A stretch of 57,544 nt of DNA from an uncultured Proteiniphilum sp. (GTDB taxonomy: Bacteria > Bacteroidota > Bacteroidia > Bacteroidales > Dysgonomonadaceae). The translations under genes and the position numbers were made by a program. This document shows positions 18,127 to 26,923 of the stretch, piece after piece (position 1 is the stretch's first letter; each line of letters opens with the position of its first letter). The notes under the pieces were generated by a model, which saw only the letters and a program-made list of their open reading frames with translations, made no database searches and was not told the DNA's origin. The stretch is taken from NCBI GenBank assembly GCA_927407015.1, contig CAKMJT010000044.1, positions 1-57,544 of the forward strand. Reading direction: 5' to 3'.

Positions 18127-19497
18127 ATGAAGATTCGCAAACAATTACCCTTTTCCCTGCTGGTTATCAGTGGATTTCTACTCCTCACCTGCAACAGCCA
18201 AAATGACAAAAAAACAGTGGTTGCGGATGAAGGACGACCGGTCTCTTTTGCATCGGACGACGAGCTCTTCGATTACATACAGAGAAGCCATCTCAATTAC
18301 ATGTGGGAGGGGGCAGAGCCCACCTCGGGACTGGCACCGGAACGCATCCATATGGACAGAGTTTATCCCCAGAATGACGCACAGGTGGTGACCACCGGCG
18401 GCAGCGGCTTCGGACTGGCGGGACTGATCGCCGGGATCGAACGGGGATTTATCCCGCGTGAAGAGGGTGTTGACCGGTTGCACAAAATTGCCGATTACCT
18501 GGCTGCGGCCGACCGGTTCCACGGTGTATGGCCCCACTGGCTCAACGGCCCCACGGGCAAAGTCAAACCGTTCGGTGAAAAAGACAACGGGGGTGACCTG
18601 GTTGAAAGCGCCTTTCTGATGCAGGGGTTGCTTATTGTGCGGGAATATTTCAAAAACGGTAATGAAAGGGAGAAAGAGCTGGCGCAAAAGATCGACACCC
18701 TCTGGCGCGAGATGGAATGGGACTGGCACCTCAACGGACAGGATGTACTGTACTGGCACTGGAGCCCGGAGTACGGCTGGGAGATGAACTTCCCGCTGGA
18801 GGGATACAACGAGTGCCTCATCACTTACATCCTGGCTGCCTCCTCTCCCACCCATCCGATACCGGCTTCAGCCTATCATAACGGCTGGGCACGGGGAGGG
18901 GCAATTAGAAGTGATCAGAAAGCATACGGATATCCGCTGATTTTGAAACACAACGGCGCGGAAGAATATGGAGGGCCGCTTTTCTGGGCGCACTATTCTT
19001 ATATAGGACTGAACCCGAGAGGACTGAAAGACCAGTATGCCGATTACTGGCAACTCAACCGGAACCAGGCGCTGATCAACTATACGTACTGCGTGGAGAA
19101 CCCGCAAGGGTTTGAAGGGTATGGAGAAGACTGCTGGGGATTAACGGCCAGCTACTCGGTGAATGGCTATTCGGCACATATGCCGGTGAAGAATGACCTG
19201 GGAGTGATCACACCCACGGCAGCTCTCTCCAGCTTCCCCTACACGCCCGAGGAATCGATGAAAGCACTGAAACATTTCTACTTCGAGCTGGGAGACAGCA
19301 TCTGGGGAAAATATGGATTTTATGATGCCTTCAGCATGCAGGACGACTGGTATCCAAAGCGTTATCTGGCCATCGACCAGCTTACCATCGCCCCGATGAT
19401 CGAAAACTACCGGAGCGGATTGCTCTGGAAGCTGTTTATGAGTGCCCCTGAGATTCAGGAGGGATTACGAAAACTGGGATTTACTTATGAAGAGTAA
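18127..19497 (+). CDS. GH144 beta-1,2-glucanase, second paralogue (lipoprotein)
   Basis: 456 residues. The lipobox LLTC gives a lipidated Cys22, and a GH144 domain fills residues 40-450. It shares the family landmarks of the first enzyme: VTTGGSGFGLAGLIAG, NGGDLVESAFLMQGLL, YWHWSPEYGWEMNFPLEGYN, GYGEDCWGLTASYS and TPTAALSSFPYTPEESMKAL. It lacks the N-terminal Ig-like domain. The two enzymes are clearly diverged in sequence, so one may be endo-acting and the other may release a disaccharide; the sequence does not show which. Its stop codon leads straight into a heptamer tandem repeat before the GH3 gene. Confidence 0.9.
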   Translation: MKIRKQLPFSLLVISGFLLLTCNSQNDKKTVVADEGRPVSFASDDELFDYIQRSHLNYMWEGAEPTSGLAPERIHMDRVYPQNDAQVVTTGGSGFGLAGLIAGIERGFIPREEGVDRLHKIADYLAAADRFHGVWPHWLNGPTGKVKPFGEKDNGGDLVESAFLMQGLLIVREYFKNGNEREKELAQKIDTLWREMEWDWHLNGQDVLYWHWSPEYGWEMNFPLEGYNECLITYILAASSPTHPIPASAYHNGWARGGAIRSDQKAYGYPLILKHNGAEEYGGPLFWAHYSYIGLNPRGLKDQYADYWQLNRNQALINYTYCVENPQGFEGYGEDCWGLTASYSVNGYSAHMPVKNDLGVITPTAALSSFPYTPEESMKALKHFYFELGDSIWGKYGFYDAFSMQDDWYPKRYLAIDQLTIAPMIENYRSGLLWKLFMSAPEIQEGLRKLGFTYEE

Positions 19498-19580
19498 AGA
19501 TCCAAGAACCAAGATCCAAGATCCAAGATCCAAGAACCAAGATTCAAGATTCAAGATTCAAGACATAAGATTTAAGCATA
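19497..19580 (+). repeat. 7-bp tandem repeat (AAGATCC/AAGATTC), 12 units
   Basis: Starting at the last base of the GH144 stop codon there are twelve in-phase heptamers. Five or six are AAGATCC or AAGAACC, then three AAGATTC, then three decayed units (AAGACAT, AAGATTT, AAGCATA). The array fills nearly the whole gap before the GH3 start at 19597. Copy-number change by strand slippage could alter the spacing or the translation of the GH3 gene. Confidence 0.9.
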
Positions 19581-19596
19581 AAAGAAAGGATACATA

Positions 19597-21891
19597 ATGA
19601 AGAAAACGAATATCTCCATAACATGCATGCTGGCGGTGGTTCTGCTTGTGTCATGCGGATCACCCTCATCCAACACTTCAGGAGCCGGTACGTGGCAGAG
19701 TTACAGCGGAGACAGAAACATTGAAAAACGGGTCGATTCTGTACTGAAACTGATGACACTGGAGGAGAAGATCGGGCAGATGACCCAGTTCTCCGCCAAC
19801 TGGTCCATCACCGGGCCGGTAATGTCGGATGATTTCCAACCCTACCTGGAAAAGGGACTGATCGGAAGCATCTTCAATGCCACCTCGGTGGAGGGGATCC
19901 GCCGCATGCAGCAGATAGCCGTCGACTCCACCCGTTTGGGGATCCCCATCCTCTTTGGGCAGGATGTGATCCACGGCTACAAGACCATCTTCCCCATCCC
20001 CCTGGCGGAAGCCTGCTCCTGGGATATGGCATTGATGCAGCGAACGGCGGAGATCGCAGCGCTTGAGGCTGCTTCCGACGGCATCAACTGGACCTTCGCA
20101 CCGATGGTGGACATCGGTCGCGATGCACGCTGGGGCCGCGTGATGGAGGGTGCCGGCGAGGATCCCTACCTAGGCAGCAGGGTCGCCGAGGCACGCGTCA
20201 TCGGCTTCCAGGGAGGAGCCGGCGGCAAGGCACTGGGTGAGCTGCACACCCTGCTGGCCACGGGCAAGCACCTGGCAGCCTATGGTGCTGCCGAGGCGGG
20301 CAGGGACTATAACACCGCCGAGCTCTCCGAGCACACCCTGCGGAACGTCTACCTCCCACCTTATGAGGCGGCAGCAAAGGCGGGGGTGGGTACCTTCATG
20401 GCCTCCTTCAACGAGATCAACGGCGTGCCGGCGACCGCAAACCGGTGGCTGCTGACGGACATCCTGCGTGATGAATGGGGTTTTAAAGGGTTTGTCGTGA
20501 GTGATTACACTGGTATCAATGAACTGATCGCGCACGGGGTGGCCGAAGATGAGAAGCATGCCGCTGAGCTGGCAGTCAACGCCGGCATTGATATGGATAT
20601 GACCGGCGCCACCTTTATCAAATACCTCACCCAACTGGTTGAGGAAGGAAAGGTATCTGAAAAAACGATAGATACCGCAGCCCGTCGTATCCTGGAAATG
20701 AAATTTTTGTTGGGCCTTTTTGATGATCCATACCGTTATCTCGATGAGGAGCGGGCCAGGCAGAACACGATGACGCCCGAATTCATGGAAACGGCGCGCA
20801 AAGCGGTCGCCGCATCGGTGGTGCTGCTGAAAAACGATAACCAGCTCCTGCCCATCACCAAAGAGAAAGCCGTCACCCTCGCCCTGGTGGGTCCCCTGAT
20901 GAACGACTCCATCAACCTCAACGGAGAATGGGCAGGACTGGGTGACAGGAACAAGAGTGTGCCTATCCTTAAGGGTCTCACGGAAAAGTATAAAGACAGC
21001 ACGGTGAAACTAATCTACGCGGAAGGATCTGCAATTACGGAAACTTCTCCTGAGAAAATTGCCGGGGCTGTATCCGCCGCCCGCAGAGCCGACGTGGTTA
21101 TCGCCGCGATGGGTGAAGATTTCAACTGGTCGGGCGAAGCGGCCGTACGTACCAACATCCGCCTGCCGGAGGCACAGCGGGCGTTGCTAAAAGCTTTGAA
21201 AGAGACCGGAAAACCTGTCGTACTGATCAACCTGAGCGGTCGTCCGCTCGATCTCTCCTGGGAAGATGAACAGATGGATGCCATCCTGCAGGCATGGTTC
21301 CCCGGCACACAGGGCGGACACGGTATAGCCGACGTGATCGCCGGCGATTACAATCCCTCGGCGAGGCTGGTGATGTCATTCCCGAGAAATGTGGGACAAG
21401 TCCCCATCTATTACAACCAAAAAAATACCGGTCGACCGGTAGACCTTACAAATGAATCGATCGATTACAAATCGAGCTACCTCGACACTTCTATTACTCC
21501 CCTCTATCCGTTTGGATACGGACTGAGCTACACCACATACACTATCAGTGATCTGAGGTTAGACAAATCATCCATGAAAGCGGCCGATGATAAAATCATC
21601 ATCACGGCCAATGTGCAGAACAGCGGCACAATGGATGGCGAGATGGTGGTACAGCTCTATATCCGCGATCTGGTGGGAAGCGTCACACGGCCGGTGAAGG
21701 AGCTGAAAGGATTTCAGAAGATACCCCTGAAAGCGGGGGAGAGCAGGCAGGTCTCTTTTGAACTGCGCTCCGAAGAGCTGGCCTTCTACGGCATCGACAG
21801 GAAGAAAAAGACGGAGTCGGGGAGCTTTACGTTATGGGTAGCCCAGAGCTCCGATGACAACGAGAATGTAGCTACTTTCAGGGTAGAGTAA
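19597..21891 (+). CDS. GH3 beta-glucosidase (BglX-like lipoprotein)
   Basis: 764 residues, standard for three-domain GH3 enzymes. Lipobox LVSC gives a lipidated Cys20. The (beta/alpha)8 domain (about 45-380) holds the nucleophile Asp303 in GFVVSDYTG and substrate-pocket motifs such as GKHLAAYG. The alpha/beta sandwich domain (about 405-620) contains NWSGEAAVR, where Glu514 is the likely acid/base. A C-terminal fibronectin-III-like domain (about 665-755) ends the protein. The family releases glucose from the non-reducing end of beta-glucans. Next to two GH144 enzymes, it most likely cleaves sophorose and longer beta-1,2-glucooligosaccharides, as known for GH3 enzymes in other Bacteroidota beta-1,2-glucan loci; this specificity is inferred from context. 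Confidence 0.92.
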   Translation: MKKTNISITCMLAVVLLVSCGSPSSNTSGAGTWQSYSGDRNIEKRVDSVLKLMTLEEKIGQMTQFSANWSITGPVMSDDFQPYLEKGLIGSIFNATSVEGIRRMQQIAVDSTRLGIPILFGQDVIHGYKTIFPIPLAEACSWDMALMQRTAEIAALEAASDGINWTFAPMVDIGRDARWGRVMEGAGEDPYLGSRVAEARVIGFQGGAGGKALGELHTLLATGKHLAAYGAAEAGRDYNTAELSEHTLRNVYLPPYEAAAKAGVGTFMASFNEINGVPATANRWLLTDILRDEWGFKGFVVSDYTGINELIAHGVAEDEKHAAELAVNAGIDMDMTGATFIKYLTQLVEEGKVSEKTIDTAARRILEMKFLLGLFDDPYRYLDEERARQNTMTPEFMETARKAVAASVVLLKNDNQLLPITKEKAVTLALVGPLMNDSINLNGEWAGLGDRNKSVPILKGLTEKYKDSTVKLIYAEGSAITETSPEKIAGAVSAARRADVVIAAMGEDFNWSGEAAVRTNIRLPEAQRALLKALKETGKPVVLINLSGRPLDLSWEDEQMDAILQAWFPGTQGGHGIADVIAGDYNPSARLVMSFPRNVGQVPIYYNQKNTGRPVDLTNESIDYKSSYLDTSITPLYPFGYGLSYTTYTISDLRLDKSSMKAADDKIIITANVQNSGTMDGEMVVQLYIRDLVGSVTRPVKELKGFQKIPLKAGESRQVSFELRSEELAFYGIDRKKKTESGSFTLWVAQSSDDNENVATFRVE

Positions 21892-21915
21892 AGCATAAAA
21901 TAACACAACACAACA

Positions 21916-23478
21916 ATGATGATGAGAAACCTCACGATAGGGGCGATGGCATTGTCGGCATTGTCGGTAATGGCTCAGCAGACAGAGAAGCGCCCCAACA
22001 TCATCTTCATCCTGAGTGATGACCATGCCACCCAGGCCATCAGCGCTTATGGGCATCCTATCTCAAAACTGGCTCCCACACCGAATATCGACCGGATCGC
22101 CGACAACGGAGCTCAGTTCTGGAATAACTATTGCGCCAACTCCATCTCCGGTCCCAGCCGCGCCAGCATCCTCACCGGCAAGCACAGCCACAAGAACGGT
22201 TTTTTGGCGAACTGGAACAGGGCGTTCGACGGCTCACAGCAGACCCTTCCCAAGATCCTGCAGACGCATGGCTACGAAACAGCGCTGATCGGCAAGTGGC
22301 ACCTGATCTCAAAGCCCACCGGCTTCGACCACTGGATGATCCTGGACGACCAGGGGGATTACTATAACCCCGACTTCATCACCGAGAGGGATACCGTGCA
22401 GTACACCGGCTACGTCACCGACCTGATCACCACCTTCACCAAGCAGTGGCTACAGACAAGGGAGGAGGATCAGCCCTTCTTCCTGATGATGAACCACAAG
22501 GCGCCCCACCGCAACTGGGTGCCGGCGGAACGACACTACCGCCTCTATGAGGATGTCACCTTCCCGCTGCCGGCGACCTATTTCGATGACTACGAGGGTC
22601 GCTTTGCGGCGGCACACCAGGAGATGAACATCTACCGCGACATGTATGAGGGACATGACCTGAAGATGGTGACCGGTGTCGACAGCGACACGCTGCTCTA
22701 CGACCCCTGGCCACATGCCTTCCTGGGCACCATGACAGCCGGGGAACAAAAACGATTCTTCGCTGCCTACCGGGAGCGCAACAACGCGTTCCACACCACC
22801 CCGATGACGGAGAAAGAGATCGCCGAATGGAAGTATCAGCGCTACCTGCAGGACTACCTGGCCACCATCCGGGCGGTGGACGAGAGCGTGGGACAGCTGC
22901 TCGATTACCTGGAGGAGACAGGGTTGGATGATAACACCCTCATCATCTACAGCAGCGACCAGGGGTTCTACCTGGGCGAGCATGGCTGGTTCGACAAACG
23001 GTTCATGTATGAAGAGTCGTTCGGGATGCCCCTGCTGATGCAGTATAAAGGCCATATAAAGCCCGGCACAGAGGTGGAGGGGATGACCCAGAACATCGAC
23101 TTCGCCCCCACCCTGCTCGATTTCTGCGGCATCGCCATACCGGACGATATGCAGGGAGAGTCTTTCAGGGAGTTGTCCGAAACAGGCAGGACACCGGAGG
23201 GATGGAGGAAATCGCTCTACTACCACTACTATGAGTACCCCGGCTTCCACAGCGTGCGGGCCCACTACGGCGTGAAGACGGAACGCTACAAGCTGATACA
23301 CTTCTACGGGGAGCAGATTTGGGAGCTTTACGACCTGCAGAACGACCCCCATGAGATCCGCAACCTCTACGGCAAGAGGGGAACTGAGCAGATCACCCGC
23401 CAGCTGAAGCAAGAGCTGAAAAGACTGCAGGCACAGTATGAGCTGCCCGAAGATCATCTACAACCCGGAAAAAAATAA
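21916..23478 (+). CDS. S1-family sulfatase, serine-type formylglycine site
   Basis: 520 residues with a signal peptide (ending SVMAQQ); the exact start among three adjacent ATGs is uncertain. It belongs to the alkaline-phosphatase/sulfatase superfamily. The metal site begins with IFILSDDHAT. The activation motif is SGPSRASILTG with Ser78 at the position converted to formylglycine, so maturation would need a radical-SAM maturase, which is not in this window. KWHLISKPTGFDHW and SSDQGFYLGEHGWFDKRF complete the core. It would remove sulfate esters from a carbohydrate in the periplasm. Beta-1,2-glucan is not normally sulfated, so its presence is unexpected. It is 5 bases before the GH43 gene and they are probably co-transcribed. 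Confidence 0.92.
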   Translation: MMMRNLTIGAMALSALSVMAQQTEKRPNIIFILSDDHATQAISAYGHPISKLAPTPNIDRIADNGAQFWNNYCANSISGPSRASILTGKHSHKNGFLANWNRAFDGSQQTLPKILQTHGYETALIGKWHLISKPTGFDHWMILDDQGDYYNPDFITERDTVQYTGYVTDLITTFTKQWLQTREEDQPFFLMMNHKAPHRNWVPAERHYRLYEDVTFPLPATYFDDYEGRFAAAHQEMNIYRDMYEGHDLKMVTGVDSDTLLYDPWPHAFLGTMTAGEQKRFFAAYRERNNAFHTTPMTEKEIAEWKYQRYLQDYLATIRAVDESVGQLLDYLEETGLDDNTLIIYSSDQGFYLGEHGWFDKRFMYEESFGMPLLMQYKGHIKPGTEVEGMTQNIDFAPTLLDFCGIAIPDDMQGESFRELSETGRTPEGWRKSLYYHYYEYPGFHSVRAHYGVKTERYKLIHFYGEQIWELYDLQNDPHEIRNLYGKRGTEQITRQLKQELKRLQAQYELPEDHLQPGKK

Positions 23479-23483
23479 GTGCA

Positions 23484-25313
23484 ATGATGAAACAAATCCT
23501 TCCCCCGCTGATCCTGCTGTCAGCGCTCCTGCATCTCTCCTGCACGCCCAACCGGCAGAAGAGCGACTCCACGGTAGCGGCTGGCAGAAGCCAGACCACC
23601 TACTGCAACCCGATCGACATCGACTATACCTATATGTCGCACTACCGCGCGGAGAGAGATGTCTCCTACCGCTCCGGGGCCGACCCGGCGGTGGTCAACT
23701 TCAGGGGAAAATATTACATGTTCGTCACCCGCTCCCATGGTTACTGGGTATCTGAGGATATGGGCAACTGGAAATTTATCCGCCCCCAAAGCTGGTACTT
23801 CAGCGGATCTAACGCCCCCGCCGCCGCGGTACGGGGTGACAAGATCCTGGCTTACGGCGATCCGTCGGGCAGAGGGCCCATCATCGAGACAGACAACCCC
23901 GAGCTGGGTGACTGGAAGACCAACTATGCCGTACTGAACCCTCCCGGCGGGATACAGGACCCCAATATCTTTGTCGACACCGACGGACGGGTCTACCTCT
24001 ACGAGGAGTCCTCCAACCGCTGGCCCATCAGGGGGGTCGAGATCGACCCGGAGAACTACTACATCCCCAAGGGGGAGCAGGTCGACCTCTTCCGTCTCGA
24101 CCCCGACAACCACGGATGGGAGCGCTTCGGGCAGGATCACCGCTCCGACGTGGCTCCCTTCATTGAAGGACCCTGGATGGTGAAGCATAACGACACCTAC
24201 TACCTGATGTACGGGGCACCCGGCACGCAATGGAACGTCTATGCCGACGGTGTCTACACTTCCGACAACCCCCTGGGCCCTTTCACCTATGCACCCTATA
24301 ACCCGGTTTCCTACAAACCGGGCGGCTTCCTCAACGGCTCGGGACACGGCAGCGCGGTGATGGACAACCACGGCAACCACTGGCACTTCTCCACCATGGC
24401 CATCTCGGTCAACTACAAGTTTGAGCGCCGGATCGGCATGTATCCGGCAGGTTTTGAGGAAAACGGACAGATGTATGTCAACACCGCCTATGGAGACTAT
24501 CCCCATTACCTCCCCGATGTGGAGGTGGAGGATCACAAGCATCGCTTCACCGGATGGATGTTGCTGTCGAAAAACAAGCCGGTGAAGAGCAACTCGGTGC
24601 TGACCGGTGTGAAGCGCAACGTGGCGGACGAGCATGAAAAGGGATATATGCCGGAGCAGGAGGCTGCCGACTATGGCATCGAAAAGATCAACGATGAGAA
24701 CATCCGCACCCTCTGGGTGGCCGAAAGCAACAGCGACACCCTCTGGTTCGAGATGGATCTGGGGCGCAGCATGACCCTCCGCGCCTTTCAACTGAACTAC
24801 CAGGACTTCAACGCCAACATCTTTGGTAAGCCCGACACCCTGCGGCAGCAGTTTGTGATCGAAACCTCGGTCGATGGCTCCACTTGGCAGACCACCATCG
24901 ACTTTTCAGAGAACAACAAGGACCGTCCCCACGCCTATATTGAGTTGGAAGAGCCGGTGGAGGGGCGTTACATCCGCTTCACCAACAAGTACTTCCCCAA
25001 CCGCTACCTGGCCATCGGCGAGTTTCGCGTCTTCGGCAACGGCAACGGGGAGAAGCTGGCTGCACCCGCTTCGTTGAGGGTTGAACGGCAGACCGATACA
25101 CGCAATGCCGATATCAGCTGGGAGCCGGTGGCGGATGCGATGGGGTACGTGCTCTACTGGGGCATCGAGCCCGACAAGCTGAACAACTCGGTGATGATCT
25201 ACGACCAAACGGCCTATGAGCTACGGGCGCTCAACAAAGGAGTGGAGTACCATTTTGCCATCGAAGCATTCAACGAGAATGGCATTTCACCACAGACGAT
25301 ACCTGAAAACTGA
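23484..25313 (+). CDS. GH43-family glycosidase with discoidin-like and FnIII-like domains (lipoprotein)
   Basis: 609 residues. Lipobox LHLSC gives a lipidated Cys20. The five-bladed propeller of GH43 covers about residues 38-350. The catalytic triad is visible: Asp67 in SGADPAV (base), Asp159 in GGIQDPN (pKa modulator) and Glu228 in PFIEGPW (acid). A discoidin (F5/8 type C)-like domain follows (about 375-520, ending RYLAIGEFRVFG), then a fibronectin-III-like domain (about 525-605, ISWEPVADAMGYVLYW). GH43 enzymes usually act on arabinose, xylose or galactose linkages; the subfamily cannot be set by eye. It is the last gene of the locus; the menaquinone operon has its own promoter about 65 bases downstream. 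Its partner substrate with the sulfatase is unknown. Confidence 0.88.
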   Translation: MMKQILPPLILLSALLHLSCTPNRQKSDSTVAAGRSQTTYCNPIDIDYTYMSHYRAERDVSYRSGADPAVVNFRGKYYMFVTRSHGYWVSEDMGNWKFIRPQSWYFSGSNAPAAAVRGDKILAYGDPSGRGPIIETDNPELGDWKTNYAVLNPPGGIQDPNIFVDTDGRVYLYEESSNRWPIRGVEIDPENYYIPKGEQVDLFRLDPDNHGWERFGQDHRSDVAPFIEGPWMVKHNDTYYLMYGAPGTQWNVYADGVYTSDNPLGPFTYAPYNPVSYKPGGFLNGSGHGSAVMDNHGNHWHFSTMAISVNYKFERRIGMYPAGFEENGQMYVNTAYGDYPHYLPDVEVEDHKHRFTGWMLLSKNKPVKSNSVLTGVKRNVADEHEKGYMPEQEAADYGIEKINDENIRTLWVAESNSDTLWFEMDLGRSMTLRAFQLNYQDFNANIFGKPDTLRQQFVIETSVDGSTWQTTIDFSENNKDRPHAYIELEEPVEGRYIRFTNKYFPNRYLAIGEFRVFGNGNGEKLAAPASLRVERQTDTRNADISWEPVADAMGYVLYWGIEPDKLNNSVMIYDQTAYELRALNKGVEYHFAIEAFNENGISPQTIPEN

Positions 25314-25375
25314 TACCGGGTAACGACGTTCCTCTTTTTTAAAGAATCTTATGAGGTTCATGCCAATGGATTGAC

Positions 25376-25383
25376 TATTTTTG
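25376..25383 (+). promoter_or_regulatory. -7 box of the men operon promoter
   Basis: TATTTTTG matches the Bacteroidota -7 consensus TAnnTTTG and lies 20 bases before the menI ATG at 25404. It overlaps an in-frame TTG at 25371 and so argues against that TTG as the menI start. No clear -33 TTTG is seen. Confidence 0.65.
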
Positions 25384-25403
25384 TAGGAATAAACAACAGA
25401 AGT

Positions 25404-25844
25404 ATGAACGAAATGATGCAAAATACCTCTCCGGAAGAGATCACCCTGGAGCGGGTCAACGCCGGTAACCGCGGCACCCTGATGGAGACGCTGGGGCTCA
25501 GCTTCACCCACCTCTCACGCGGTCGCTGCGAGGCAGTCATGCCGGTGGAGAAAAAAGTCTGCCAACCCTTTGGCATCCTCCACGGCGGTGCCACCCTTGC
25601 GCTGGCCGAAACGGTGGCAGGACAGGGATCTCTGATGCTCTGCGCTGAGGGTGAAGTGCCAGCCGGCATCCAGGTGAGCGGCAACCATATCTCCTCTGCC
25701 AGGGAGGGTGAAACGGTACATGCCGTGGGAACAATTCTGCAGCAGGGACGCTCTATCCATGTGTGGAACGTCGATATCACCGCTGCTGACGGGAGGATGA
25801 TCTCCTCCGTGCGCGTAGTTAACAGCATACGGAAGAAGCAATGA
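25404..25844 (+). CDS. menI: 1,4-dihydroxy-2-naphthoyl-CoA thioesterase (hotdog fold)
   Basis: 146 residues from the ATG at 25404, chosen because the promoter -7 box lies just upstream. It has a single hotdog domain closely resembling E. coli MenI/YdiI: ITLERVNAGNRGTLMETLGL, then QPFGILHGGATLALAET with His60 and the catalytic Glu69, and SGNHISSAREG. The enzyme hydrolyses DHNA-CoA to DHNA, the step after MenB. It is the first gene of the operon; its stop overlaps the menF start by four bases (ATGA at 25841). Confidence 0.88.
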   Translation: MNEMMQNTSPEEITLERVNAGNRGTLMETLGLSFTHLSRGRCEAVMPVEKKVCQPFGILHGGATLALAETVAGQGSLMLCAEGEVPAGIQVSGNHISSAREGETVHAVGTILQQGRSIHVWNVDITAADGRMISSVRVVNSIRKKQ

Positions 25845-26914
25845 CCTACGGTGACAGATATCAGATACTGGATGCATTGATTGAACAGGATGCATGCTTT
25901 GCCATCTTCAGGCTGCCGGAAGAGACTGCACCCCGGTTTGTGATGCAAACATCCGGAACAGCTTCTCTTTTCAGCGACATCGACGCATTAAACGGGCTGA
26001 GCGGATTTGTGTTCGCTCCTTTCCGGATCACCAACGGGTCGCCGCTCATCGTGATCCGACCCGACTGTACTGATCTATCGGGGGTGGAAATCACTCCCGG
26101 GAAAAAGCCACAGGGGAAAGTTGCCGCGGAAAAGCTTCAAAAGGACGATAAAGCCGAATACAACCTTCTTTTTCAGCGGTTTCACACACCGCTTCTGAAC
26201 GGAGAGATCAAGAAACTGGTTCTCTCAAGAAGGAAGATGATGGAGCGGGAAGAAGCCTTTTCTCCGGGACGCTCCTTTTTCAGGGCGGCAGAGAAGTATA
26301 CCCGCTCGTTCGTATACCTGTTCCATACCCCTCAAAGCGGCACCTGGCTGGGCAGCACGCCGGAGATACTCCTGGCAGGTTCCGGGAGCGGATGGCAAAC
26401 AGTGGCCCTGGCAGGAACAAAGTATCCCAATTCGGGAAATGTCTCGTGGGACGATAAAAACCTGTGCGAGCAGCATCTGGTAACCTCTTACATCCTGAAA
26501 CAACTGACTTCCTTTCACATCGCACCGGAAATAAACGGCCCCTATACCATCAAAGCAGGCAACCTGGCCCATCTGCGGACCGATTTCAGCTTTTCCCTGC
26601 CCGACAGATCGAAAATTGGCTCACTGCTAAAGGCGCTTCATCCTACCCCTGCAGTATCGGGACTTCCAAAGGAGGAGGCCTTTCAGTTTATCGCTGAACA
26701 GGAAGGGTACGACCGGCGTTATTATACCGGATTCCTGGGTATGCTGGATCCCCAGGCAGAGACACATCTGTATGTCAACCTCCGCTGCATGTATATTGGA
26801 AAAAGTTCGCTTACATTGTTTGCCGGCAGCGGCTTACTGGCTTCTTCCTCCTGCAGGGATGAGTGGAAGGAGACGGAGCAGAAGCTCAGGACCATGGCAA
26901 GTATCATCAAATAA
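25841..26914 (+). CDS. menF: Isochorismate synthase
   Basis: 357 residues, a compact member of the chorismate-binding family (MenF/EntC type). The enzyme isomerises chorismate to isochorismate, the entry step into menaquinone synthesis. Signatures in the C-terminal domain include KLVLSRRK, YLFHTPQSGTWLGSTPEILL, VALAGTKYP, DDKNLCEQHLVTSYI, LHPTPAVSGLPKEEA and the terminal RCMYIGKSSLTLFAGSGL. The HPTPAVSG and GSTPE motifs are diagnostic of the family. The N-terminal ~90 residues are divergent, as is usual in Bacteroidota. It overlaps menI by four bases and is 9 bases before menD. Confidence 0.93.
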   Translation: MTYGDRYQILDALIEQDACFAIFRLPEETAPRFVMQTSGTASLFSDIDALNGLSGFVFAPFRITNGSPLIVIRPDCTDLSGVEITPGKKPQGKVAAEKLQKDDKAEYNLLFQRFHTPLLNGEIKKLVLSRRKMMEREEAFSPGRSFFRAAEKYTRSFVYLFHTPQSGTWLGSTPEILLAGSGSGWQTVALAGTKYPNSGNVSWDDKNLCEQHLVTSYILKQLTSFHIAPEINGPYTIKAGNLAHLRTDFSFSLPDRSKIGSLLKALHPTPAVSGLPKEEAFQFIAEQEGYDRRYYTGFLGMLDPQAETHLYVNLRCMYIGKSSLTLFAGSGLLASSSCRDEWKETEQKLRTMASIIK

Positions 26915-26923
26915 GAGGGATCA

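Noticed and set aside
15501..19497. Glucoamylase (alpha-glucan) function for the two GH144 proteins
   Set aside because: The 'glucoamylase' label comes from an old domain name; the signatures and the GH3 neighbour fit beta-1,2-glucan enzymes, and no starch-specific gene is present.
19497..19580. CRISPR-like array
   Set aside because: Units are seven bases with no spacers and no cas genes nearby; it is a simple tandem repeat.
23520..24791. 423-codon frame antisense to the GH43 gene
   Set aside because: It is a mirror of strongly biased, GC-rich codons of a gene with intact catalytic residues; its product is Val/His-rich with no domain. The same holds for 22450-23457 antisense to the sulfatase gene.
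10036..25313. Conjugative or phage-borne origin of the PUL
   Set aside because: No integrase, transposase, tra gene, att-like repeat or tRNA border was seen at either side.
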